This document shows, piece after piece, positions 35,138-45,431 of a stretch of 64,000 nt of DNA. The stretch's first letter is position 1, and each line of letters begins with the position of its first letter. Made by a program: the position numbers and the translations under genes. Origin of the DNA: Hevea brasiliensis. Taxonomy: Eukaryota > Streptophyta > Magnoliopsida > Malpighiales > Euphorbiaceae. The stretch covers positions 42,216,750 to 42,280,749 of the forward strand of contig NC_079509.1 of the NCBI RefSeq assembly GCF_030052815.1, given 5' to 3'. Below the pieces are notes generated by a model, which saw only the letters and a list, made by a program, of their open reading frames with translations, ran no database searches and was not told the origin of the DNA.

Positions 35138-36046
35138 AAAAAAAATTACTATTTAGTCTATATTTTTTAATAAATTAATAATTTAATTTGTATATTTTAA
35201 AAAATATATTATTTAATTCATGTATTTTACTTTTATCACATTATTTAATTCCTCCATCAAATTTTTCATTAATTAAAGGATTTTAATGCCAAACACACTA
35301 ATTATTTAATTATTATATTTTAGTGAAATTAATTAATTAGTTCTTGTATTTTGAAAAATATATTAGTTAATCAATATAATTTAATTCTGTTAACTTTTTA
35401 GTTATTCATATTATTTTTTATACCTAAACAGTTCTAATTCTCTTTACCTTATTTCTCTCTCCACATATATTTTTTTTTCATATTTCTTCTCCTGTGCTCG
35501 CACATTTCTCTCTCTCATTCTTTATCTATTTTTCATATTTTAATAACAATTAGTATAAATTATATGTGTAAAAAAATTAATCAATTTCCCTATATCTTTA
35601 AATAATTAGGTCAATAATCTAAAAAAATTATTTTCTAATAAAAAAGCACAAAAATGATACGTAGGGATTTGACTGAAAATACTTTAACAATTTAAAAAAA
35701 AATTAACTTCATATTTAGTCTCCACACAATAAAAATTTCATTTTTATTTAAAAATATATTTTTCAAAATATTTTATTTTCAAAATATATTAAGTAATTAA
35801 TTATTTTCACTAAAATAGATAGACTAAATAATTATATTTTTTTAAAATATAGAGATTAATTAATTAATTTCACTAAAATAAAGTGATTAATTAGTAGTTT
35901 GATAGATATTGATTAAAGAAAATTTAACGAAATGATTAAATAATTTAATGAAAGTAAAATATAAGAAATAAATAGTATTTTTTACAAAGAATATAAATTA
36001 AATAATTAATTTAATTAAAATATAAAATTTAAATAATAATTTCCCC
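35138..36046. mobile_element. Fold-back element with long inverted arms
   Basis: The left arm (from about 35138, starting near ATTACTATTTAGTCTATAT) and the reverse complement of the right arm (from 36046, starting GGGGAAATTATTATTTAAAT) stay alignable for roughly 260-300 bp, including TTTTAGTGAAATTAATTAAT in both. The centre (about 35430-35740) is unpaired AT- and CT-rich sequence. The long arms suit a Mutator-like or fold-back MITE. Target duplications were not resolved in this composition. Confidence 0.6.
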
Positions 36047-36639
36047 TTTTAAATATTAGAATATTTTATAAAAATTAGAACTTTTGAATTACCAATATCA
36101 AGAAGTGCGAAACACATTAATACTTTATGTGATTAAAAATTGGCTCGATCCATCAATATAGTTATAGATTTGGTCTTGATATACATAGAATGACTAATAA
36201 CCTTGCCTCACAGTTTTGTTATATATAAAAAAAAAATAGATACATAATTTAAAAATATATTTTCCTAAAATATTTAAAATAAGATGAATCAATATAATAT
36301 TAAATTTTGCAATTTTAGTAATATATAAAATGAATTGAGAATTAAAAGAATATCAGAAATTTTTAATAAAAATAAATTATTAAAATTTAAATTTCTAAAC
36401 CTTATAATAAATTGATTTTAATTTGGCGGTTATTTTCATTTTTTTTAAAAAAATAAAATAATAAAAAGAAGGTGCGTCATATTTCCGACTTCTCTTTTGC
36501 CCCTGACTGGAGTGTGAGACAAAAGGAAAGCGCCGGAGTTAACTGGATATAGCCGGTAAAATACAGCTGCCAACCGACTGTTCCAGTCAACATCACTCCA
36601 TAAACAAAATGCCCAATCTTCAACCCCTCTTTTGCTCGT

Positions 36640-36649
36640 TTGCTATTTA

Positions 36650-36680
<31 letters not shown>

Positions 36681-37585
36681 TCTCTCTCTCTCTTATTCAC
36701 ATTTGTACACCGAAGGCAGAAGAATTCAATTCCTTTCTCTTATAGATCCACTTCAACCTCCGAGCAGTCGCATTTCTTGGCAGTTTTCTCTTCAGTTTTC
36801 TCGGGAAAAAGGAAAAAAGAGAAAGCAAAAGAAGCCATGAAAACTGTAAATTCCATAGGGAATGTGTCAGCTTTAGGTATCCTGTGAAGAGACTGAAACG
36901 ACACAGTTTTAAAAAAATCCCACCTTTATGTTCGTTTTGGGAGGCAACAGAGCTTTTCTCTAGGACTATCTCGTTCTTAACAATGCAGAACGGGATCTTT
37001 ATATTTCGAGGTTCTCTATTTTTCTCTCTTTTTTTTGAATATAAAATAATATATATTTTTTAATTTCTTTGTTTTTGATCTTTTGAGCTGTTTATAAAAC
37101 CCCTAAGCTTTGGTCAAAACTTGAAACCATTTTTCTTGTCCATTTTGATGAGGTGCTTTTATATGGGTTTTTATTTTTTCGGCTGATTAGAAGACACGGA
37201 TGGGAGGGTTTTGTAAATGTGGGTATTTTATTTTGAGCTAATACTGGTGGAATTAGTAGTGTAAATTTGAGGTGCTAAGTGTTAAAAGCCAAGATCTGTG
37301 TTGGTGTAGCTTCAAGATTATGGTTGATGAATGCAGTTTACTAGAACTAGATAACCCATATATGGTTTTGATATTTGAGCCTTTGGTGCTGATTTAATGT
37401 GCAGCAACTGACAGAAAAAATGGGGGTCTTAGTGAATTCCCTAGGTGGATGTTTTGGGGTTCGTTCAATTTTGGGGAAGATTTGAACGAAGTGGGAAGTA
37501 GTTAAGTTTGCAAAATTGGGGTACTTTTGAGGTAGGGAGCTCAAGATCTCTTGAAAATCATTGTTGGGTATAAGGTGTGTTGACA
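36640..37585 (+). promoter_or_regulatory. Promoter and 5' leader region of the glycosylase gene
   Basis: A 44-bp CT-rich tract (36650-36693), common near plant transcription starts, is followed by a GA-rich stretch and a 16-codon upstream ORF (ATG 36837-36839, stop 36885-36887). A good donor AG/GTATCC lies at 36876-36882, and the T-rich stretch behind it looks intronic. A 5'-UTR intron ending shortly before the start codon at 37586 is therefore likely, but I cannot fix its acceptor. The upstream ORF would end just past that donor, so splicing may alter it. Confidence 0.45.
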
Positions 37586-40500
37586 ATGTCAGGAGCTCCA
37601 CGAGTGAGGTCAATGAATGTGGCTGATTCTGAGACCAGGCCTGTGTTAGGACCCACTGGAAACAACAAGGCAGCGTCTTTGAGTGCACGGAAACCTGCTT
37701 CCAAACAATTGAGAAACGTTGAAATGTCGCCTGAGGAAGTTGCATTAGGTGAAGAGAAGAAGGCACTTGTGGTGTCTACTGTCAATACTCTATCGCCCAA
37801 ATCGCATTCTGTTAGTGCTTCTTCTGTGCTTCGTCGCCATGAGCAGTTGTTGCATTCAAATTTATCACTGAACGCTTCTTGTTCATCTGATGCCTCCACG
37901 GATTCATTCCATAGCCGAGCATCTACAGGGAGGTTGACACGGTCCATTAGTTTGGGAAGTAGGAGGAAGCCATATGCTTCAAAACCAAGAAGTGTCGTCT
38001 CTGATGGGAGTTTAGAATCTCCACCACCTTCCTGCGGTTCACAGACCAAGAAGAGTTGTGCATGGGTAACACCAAACACTGGTGCGTTCTTGATTTTAGA
38101 GTTATTCATTGGCATCATGTGGTAGCATACATAATAAAGATGCTCATATTAGTGTCATAACATGGCATTTAAGTTTGTCTTTGAAAACAATATAAAATCT
38201 GAATGGGAGTGTGTTTGAAGATCAATCTTGTTAATGGTAGAATAGGACTTAAGTGGTTTCATTTGGAACTTGGAAGTGCTGTTATGCTTGCCTCTTATGT
38301 TTCACAATCCTGAAAATGTAAAGTTGGGTCTGGTTAGTATGATACAAATGTTATGGGACTGGCAGATCTTTGTCAATACATATTCTAATTAGGTCGTTTT
38401 GTTTGGAACGGTTTGTTTCTTTCATCAGCCCTTAAGTTAACCAACCTGTCTAGGATCTTGTCTTGTTTTTTCAATTCCCCCAAAACAGAAATGTTTTTAA
38501 GTTTTGATGGCTTAAGGCCACTAGAAAAAGCCAGCTAAAGTGTTTCTCTATTAGTTAGATTTTAACAGTATTCAGGAGTCAGGACACTCTGTGGCCTGAT
38601 GCAGGTCTTGTTTAACATGTAATTTATTGAAGTGTACTTATTAATTTAGTACAATTTTATATATATGCATGTGATCATATGGAGCAAGGTGAGGCGGTTA
38701 CATGAATATGATGGTTTATGGTGGAGGCTAGGCCTGTGTTTTATGCTGTTTAATATACTTGTTGAGTTGTTTCATGTTTCCAAAAGGTATTTTAATCATT
38801 TTGTTAACCTGGAGATTGCTGTAATTTTTGAAGAACTGAGCTAAACCATCAAAAACTGGGTCAAGTTAATTGTCCTGTTTTTCTAAAACAAATTCACAAT
38901 GCCACTGCATAAGAGAACAAATATAATTTAATGCATATAATCTATCTAATTTATAATGCTTGTGAAGTGCTATTTGTAATAACTTTTATTTTGACATTTT
39001 GATATATAATAAGAGATCCCAAAGCCTGATAGCTGGTTACTTTACTCCTCATCATGTCAATTCATTGACTTTGGATTTTTTTTTTCTTTTTTTAAAATTT
39101 TATAATGCATTTCTCATAACCATCTGGAAACAAGATGCAAGTTGTGAGTCTAGCCAAAGTCATTTCCTGATTATGGTATTCTTTTGTCGGAAATTAAGTT
39201 AAACTGAATGTGCAATTTGTGCCTTGAGTTTTGTCTAAGGAGTGAATATTTTGAATAACGAAGATACACCTCTGTCCAATAAGTAAATGAAATAAAACTC
39301 ACCGAGGCTTACCCAGATGCTTCAACTATGGCCATTATAGGTGATTATTACTAAGTAGTTTGTTATATTTTGAAATCAGATCCTTGTTATGCTGCGTTCC
39401 ATGATGAAGAATGGGGAGTTCCAGTACATGATGACAAGTATGTGGTTGCAAAATTGTTGGCATTTGTCAACTTTCTTTCCTGACACAATTCCCTGTTCTA
39501 AAATCTGTTTGGTTGATATTCTTGTCAACATGCAGGAAATTGTTTGAGCTTCTTGTTCTTTCAGGTGCTTTGGCTGAACTTACTTGGCCTGCCATTCTAA
39601 GCAAAAGACACATCTTTAGGTAATATTTCTATTTAATCATGCATTCATCTGTTTACTGAACTCATCTATGAACTAACTGTATACCTCATCTCTAGTCATA
39701 TTTTCCTCCCCAAATCAAATTATTATTCTCTAGATATTGCTCATTTTCATATATTATGCATTGACAAGATTTTTATGCAGGGAAGTTTTTGCAGATTTTG
39801 ATCCAGTTTCTGTCTCGAAATTTAATGAGAAGAAGATAATAGCACCTGGAAGCACAGCTAACTCCTTATTATCAGAAGTTAAATTGCGTGCAATCATTGA
39901 GAATGCTCGCCAAATATTGAAGGTAGCTATTCATTTTCTTCAAACTTCTTTTTTTATTCTTTTCAGCAGAAGATGCTGAAATTAAGTGCACTGCAAATTT
40001 TTTATTTCTTGAAGTACAGGATAAAAACAGCTGACTGTATATTTATATGCAAATTTATTTATTTGTTTTTTTTTTTTAAAGTTACCTCAAACTTAGCTAA
40101 ATGTCAATTCTAATTGGTAGTATTTTGCAACTTTGTTTTTTTGATGAGTGGGGTTTGTTTAGTATTCATATCATTTTGCTGATACTTTAATTGGACCAGT
40201 GCATTCATATTTTGGTCTTAATATGTCTTCTTGTTTGTCCAAGCATTTAAACAACACATGATGTGTGATTGTTGATCCTTTGATCAGATAGGTTTGGTGA
40301 AAAGTAGTTGAATGGTGGTCCTGACCTCTCTGCATTTGTATGAACCAAATAGGATAAACTTATACTATTGATGCCATGCAGCTAGACCTTATTTTATTCA
40401 TCTTATGTTAGGAGTTTCTCGTACAACCTAATTATTTCTTTTTCTTCAAGATGACAGCTTGCTTTTTTGGTAATTCTCACAAATCGTCAGACTTAAAGAC

Positions 40501-40979
40501 ATGCAGTCATTAACCGCTAAACTTTGTCACTGCATTCAGCACCATGATTGCATACTCCACACTTGCTAGGATTGTCACTGTAGCTAACTTTTTGCAGGTT
40601 TTATTGATGACAGGTGATAGATGAGTTTGGGTCATTTGATAAGTATATTTGGAGCTTTGTAAACTACAAGCCTATAGTTAGCAGATTCCGGTATCCTCGT
40701 CAGATTCCTGTCAAAACTCCAAAAGCAGACGTAATGAGCAAAGATCTAGTGAGAAGAGGATTCCGCAGCGTGGGGCCCACAGTCGTCCACTCATTCATGC
40801 AGGTGGCAGGGTTAACAAACGATCATCTCACCAGTTGCTTCAGATTTCATGAGTGTATAAATGCAGCAGAAGGGAAGGAAGAAAGCGGAGCCGTCAAGGT
40901 TGAAGATAAGGTAACAGATGGTGTCATGGAATCCAAAATGTCCATAACCATGGATGAATCAAGTTTCTCCTCAGAATGA
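37586..40979 (+). CDS. DNA-3-methyladenine glycosylase I (TAG family)
   Basis: Five exons: 37586-38081, 39380-39437, 39536-39619, 39781-39922 and 40614-40979. All introns are GT-AG. The total is 1,146 nt, or 381 residues plus stop, with all junctions in frame. The enzyme family removes 3-methyladenine (and similar alkylated bases) from DNA, starting base-excision repair. Residues 1-159 form a Ser-rich, low-complexity N-terminal extension (MSGAPRVRSMNVADSE start), likely disordered. The catalytic domain follows: KKSCAWVTPNTDPCYAAFHD, EEWGVPVHDD, LFELLVLSGALAELTWPAIL, FVNYKPIVSRF and AGLTNDHLTSC. The Cys of CAWV, the His of FHDEEW, the His of NDH and the Cys of TSC occupy the places of the zinc-binding Cys4/His17/His175/Cys179 of the E. 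coli enzyme. The start is the ATG at 37586, since upstream in-frame codons are not ATG. A C-terminal acidic/Ser tail follows HEC. The E. coli Glu38 position reads Ser. Confidence 0.93.
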
Positions 40980-41626
40980 TGGTGGCACACAGGGAACAGA
41001 GCAGCAGGTTCAGTCATCAGTTTATCCTAGTAACTAATTCACGGCTGCCGAGGTAGCAATGGTCTTCTTGTGTATAAAATTTCATGAATTCGAGAATTCC
41101 TAGATTGTGAATTAAATCAACTGATGATTGTTCTGTTGAGAGCCTTGAAAATTTAATGCCAGATTTTTTGTACAGTTTAAAGTGTTGGTAATCTTTATAA
41201 CCAAATTTTTATCTATGGAATCATCTTTAAAATCCGATTGCATCAACTTTTAAATCTAAACTTGCTTTGCAAATGGCCAATATAGATATCACAAGAACTG
41301 TAATATTGCGAAAATCATACTAAAATGGATCATAATTATCCAAATTAAATTAATTAATAAACTTGGATGATATTTAATTTTGTAATAATAATAATAATTT
41401 GGTAAGAGTACATAAGTTTATTTTCGAATTTAAAAAAAAAAATTCTTGTAATATCTTGAATTTTTAAAACATCTTTTAATATATCTCAACTTTTGTAAAC
41501 TTTTGTAAATGTCTCATGATAGTGGAATTAAGATACATTTTAATTTACTAATATGGCAGCTAATAAAATCTGAAAAGTATCTTAATTACACTTTGCAAAA
41601 GTTGAGTTGTATCATTAGATGTTTAT
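40980..41626 (+). other. 3' UTR of the glycosylase gene and short spacer
   Basis: The 3' UTR probably covers the first 200-300 bp. No further gene. A short inverted repeat is listed at 41470-41618. Confidence 0.5.
41470..41618. repeat. Short inverted repeat (possible MITE relic)
   Basis: ACATCTTTTAATATATCTCA with CAACTTTTGTAAA and GGAATTAAGATACATTTTAA at the left face an imperfect reverse complement (GTATCTTAATTACACTTTGC, AAAAGTTGAGTTGTATCATT) at the right. About 75 bp per arm with little loop, adjacent to the LTR that starts at 41627. Confidence 0.5.
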
Positions 41627-44201
41627 TGTCATGACTCAACCTATAGACCAGACCGGCACTAGGACTTGGGCCGATGTAAAGCCCTTAAGGCCCATAGTAA
41701 GATTTACTGTTTTCAAACTTATAACCAGGCCCACAATTTAGGCTCAACATGCATATAAAATAATTTAAATTAAACTATTATAATTTTATTTCGGACCAAC
41801 TTAACCCAATAATTATCAGAAACTCAAATTAGGGGAGCTCATCTCAACCCTATTACATCATTTACGAACTATTTAAAAATCATAAAAATGTTTCATTTAT
41901 TAATATAAAAATTTAAATTCATACAGTCTCTGACAAGATTAATGCTACTGCTAGTACATGCAGAGTTTTAAATTACAAATTTAGAGAATAATAATAATAT
42001 TAAGTAATTATTGATAACATGTGAAGAAAGAAATAGGTTATTTTGAAAAAATGTGTCCTCCTGTAGCCTAAAAAAATAGGATGAACATGAATGAGCGTTC
42101 GACTTAGAGAGTAAAATACTAATTTTAAGTACAATTTCTATAGCTATCTAAAACTAATGCATTTTAAAGAGTGAAATGCAACACTATCATAATTTTCATA
42201 TAAATCACATTATAACAGTAAAAAGGTAATTTGGAGCACTGACACACCTATATAATATTCAAACAGTACGTATACGGGAGCTGATCCCCTATACAGCTCT
42301 CTTAATCCAAACTCTGCCAGCGAGTGTCTCTCAAGTCAGAGTTTCACTTAATAAACCAAATGCGGGGGCCAACGAGATCATCTCGAGCCGTGCCTACCCT
42401 GACTTATCCATAAAGGATCGAGTCCCAGCGAGTCAAGCTCCAGCCGCATTTACCTGTCCTGTCCATATCCAATACCACACCACACGCACACCAACAAGCG
42501 CACACTGCTCCAAATTACCATAAAACAATATCCATGGCACTTCATCAATTAATAATACAATAAAAAACATGCATAGCATTTAACTACATAGATATATATT
42601 TATAAGTGATACATGGGCATGTCCGAATATATAATAATATTGAAATTATAATTAAAATTAATATTTTACTCACAGTATATCAGATACTACTGTAGAGGTT
42701 CGGTGAAGGAAGATGGTTGACCTTGATCACATACATAATTTTATTATGAATTTATTGGTGCTAATTCAAATAAAAATAAATTTAAAGAGGCAAACACAAC
42801 CTAATTTATGCTGAAAATTCTGCAGAATTTCTCGTATATCTAGAACCTACCCAACCTGTTAAAAGATTCAAATAATACTTCTAAATCTCAATTTCCACAA
42901 TCGCATCTCATCAACATCATATGGCCCCTCCTGGGCCCTCCAAATTAGACAATAATCATAAACTTGAAAAATTACGTTTTAGTCCCTATAATTGACATTT
43001 TGTAAAAATCCACTCAAACAAACTCTAAAAATTCTAAAATTTTGCCCCGCAGTCCTTAATGAGGTTATAAAGCTACCGCAAAAGGAATTGTAATTTTCTA
43101 ATTATCCATGAATATTTTATGAATTTTTATTTAAGAATATTACTCAATTCTATAAGTTCCCAATAGCTAACATGTTTCTAATTTAACCCAAATCAACATT
43201 CACATATTTAACTCTTCATCCTCAAGTTTTAACCAATCATATATAATTTAAATACTATAAATTCAGATGATCTTATACGCTCAGATACTAAAAATCTAAC
43301 TAAAACCCACATATATTTTTCAAAAATATTCCACAATCACTTAAAAATTCAAAAAATATCATAAAACATCTCCAAATAATTTTACTTTCATCATATATTT
43401 TTCTTAGAATTTTTCTCTAATTTTTCTTGTTTAAGAAACACTGCATTTAAGCATCGTAGACTGAGAAAATAATCTTATCCACAACTTATCTGCGTCTCAA
43501 AAATTCCAAAAATTTATGAGGAAGCCTCTGGAAGTTGAATCATCCCCAAAGCTCGCCGGAGCTACCGCCGGAACCACCGCGCACGGTGGCTGGCAGCCTG
43601 CCATCGGTGACATCTGCCAGATCTAATCATACCATAATATTCCTCTCCTCTTTCTCAGTCCATAGGTGATATCAGATCGTTAGTCCAACAGTAGGATCGT
43701 TCTAGATCTGACCAAAAAACTTGAAAAATCCGAAATTCTTTCCTCTATATCTCACTCATCCAACCACCAAATGCTGTAAAATGGGTATCAAAAGAAAGCT
43801 CTCGGAACAAGCTTTTCGACGCCACTTGAATCGCCTCGATTGGACGTTGGATAAAGCCAGAATCGCACTTGAAAGTTGGTTGCCCTGCGTGCACATTTTT
43901 CTCTCTCCTCCATCACTTGTAGCTGCTTCTGGTGCTTCTTCGGCTAGCTGGTTGTGCGCCAGTGTCGTGGGGTGGTGGGGGAATCCTTGCTGGTAGTGGT
44001 GGTGGGTGGTGATCGCTGGCAGCTGCAAAAGGAAGGGAGAGAAAAGAGAGTGATGGAAGGGAGAGGAAGAAAGTGGGGGAGAAAGAAAGAGAGAGAAATT
44101 CTTTTTTTTTTTTATTGCCTGCAATAGCAGCTGATAGTGGGTGTAGCCCACTGCTACACGCCATTGTCACTTCCCTTTTTTTTTTTTTTTTAGTTATTAC
44201 A
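41627..44201 (-). repeat. 3' LTR of a truncated Gypsy element
   Basis: Plus-strand start TGTCATGACTCAACC and end TTATTACA, with a purine tract (complement of ATCTTCCCCCCTTAAAAAAA) right after it. On the minus strand this is therefore the 3' LTR of an element whose interior lay to the right. It shares many blocks with the LTR at 26707-29403 (for example GAGAGTAAAATAC and TTTGGAGCAC words) but is clearly diverged. Open frames at 43721-44170 arise from low-complexity sequence on both strands. Confidence 0.85.
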
Positions 44202-44453
44202 ATCTTCCCCCCTTAAAAAAACTTTATCCCCGAATTTTCAAACAAATAATAGGAGATAAAGAAAAAGGGTTATTGGGATAGGTGCGAGCATTTACTCCTC
44301 CAGCTAAGCAAATATGGTTAAAACACTTTGTTCTTCAAACTCATCATACACTGTAGATCACATTCTACTACTCTCTGGTTCTACTATAGAGCCCTCACTG
44401 TCATCATTTCTTCCTAGAGGGGCTCTTACTTCTTAGCTATACATTGATGTATA
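44202..44453 (-). mobile_element. Stub of the truncated Gypsy interior
   Basis: Purine tract at the left edge, then about 230 bp of the 3' untranslated end of the interior. No pol motif survives. It is cut off by the TTA microsatellite at about 44454, beyond which the Ogre/Tat element begins. The rest of this Gypsy copy is not in the window. Confidence 0.7.

Positions 44454-44518
<65 letters not shown>
44454..44518. repeat. (TTA)n microsatellite at a TE junction
   Basis: About 21 TTA/ATT units joining the truncated Gypsy interior directly to the last 25 bp of the Ogre/Tat 5' LTR. Confidence 0.92.
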
Positions 44519-44543
44519 GGCGACCGCAAAATCCCTTGTGACA
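44519..44543 (+). repeat. Residual end of the 5' LTR
   Basis: GGCGACCGCAAAATCCCTTG plus TGACA, matching 62067-62091 except for one C/T difference. Everything upstream in the 5' LTR is missing. Confidence 0.88.
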
Positions 44544-44546
44544 GCT

Positions 44547-44564
44547 TGGCGACTCCACTGGGGA
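44547..44564 (+). promoter_or_regulatory. Primer binding site of the Ogre/Tat element
   Basis: TGGCGACTCCACTGGGGA, 3 bp after the LTR end. From memory, Ogre elements use a tRNA-Arg primer site of this TGGCGACTCC type. The match to a specific tRNA in this genome was not checked. Confidence 0.8.
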
Positions 44565-45431
44565 CATTCTAATAGAAGACTGACTTAACCCCGGTCTAGT
44601 GGTCCAAAAGTAGATTTAATTTTGTCAGATCAAATTATAGTTAGGTGGGCTCATTCGGCGATGTTTTATACGTTAATTATTATTGCTACTAACTATTTTG
44701 TTTGTTTTGCCTGTTCTATTTCCTACAGTGCTCTTCATTTCAAAAAAAAAAAGAGGAAAAGGAAAAATGGAAAAATAAATCCCCCTGAATTGGGAAGAGG
44801 TAAAGGTGTCCCTTCACACACTGAGCACTCACACAATGTCCTCACACACTTTGATCCTAACCCGGGCTTTCTTACCCTTTTAGGAAAGTAGGAGGGGGTC
44901 ATGTAGCGGTACCCGTGGGTTTTACCCCGTTAGTATCCGTGAAGGCTTCTGCTCAAATTGAAACTCGTTCTATTCACCGTGATACCCGTGGAATTTTCCC
45001 GACAATATCATGGGGGTAGAATGGGGCTCTACTGTTTACAGTAGGGGCAATTTGGGAACCTGTGGCTTTTAGAAAAATTAGATCCTGAGCTAAACTATCA
45101 CAATAGCTGAAAGCCGTAGTAAACTACCTTATAAGATAGAACTATCCAGATAGGTAGCGCTCATCCGGTATTAGGAGTCTCCCTACTATAGGACAAAAGG
45201 GGCATACTTACTCTTATCCTGTTCTGCTTTAATTTCCTTTTGTTCATTTTTTTTTTTTAGGGTAATCTTGAATCCTACTAAAACACCTACACATTTTCCT
45301 ACTTTGATAAATGTGTACGTGTCACCCTGTCAACAGTATGATTCAAAATTACCTAATTTATCTTGCTAACGAATTTTCCCGCAGGCATTACCAAACCAAG
45401 AGTCTGTAAAAGGATAGGCATCATTTTTATC
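44565..45431 (+). other. Leader region of the Ogre/Tat element
   Basis: Non-coding leader before ORF1. A T-run with TTTTTTAG at about 45249-45260 and TTTTCCCGCAG at about 45374-45384 look like splice acceptors, so a leader intron is possible. The open frame at 44622-44891 has a Lys-rich low-complexity stretch and no known domain, and I do not call it. Confidence 0.6.

Larger units (their letters stand above)
29409..36599. other. Long spacer upstream of the glycosylase gene
   Basis: No gene recognised. 29500-32350 is less AT-rich and has decayed coding-like texture (for example GGCACCT/ATGGCACC repeats near 30175-30260 and short minus-strand frames at 30544-30919 and 31965-32165), perhaps an ancient transposon whose family I cannot name. 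32560-36480 is strongly AT-rich. Defined pieces inside are listed separately (77-bp tandem repeat, small hAT-like MITE, (AT)n run, fold-back element). Confidence 0.5.

Noticed and set aside
37347..38118. Two minus-strand frames over the first exon of the glycosylase gene
   Set aside because: Antisense to a clear coding exon with good splice sites; no domain.
43721..44170. Frames of 85-131 codons on both strands
   Set aside because: Inside a Gypsy LTR with G/A-rich low-complexity sequence; mutually antisense and without motifs.
44622..44891. 89-codon frame with a hydrophobic start and Lys-rich run
   Set aside because: Lies in the Ogre leader; the Lys run comes from an A-tract, and no domain is recognised.
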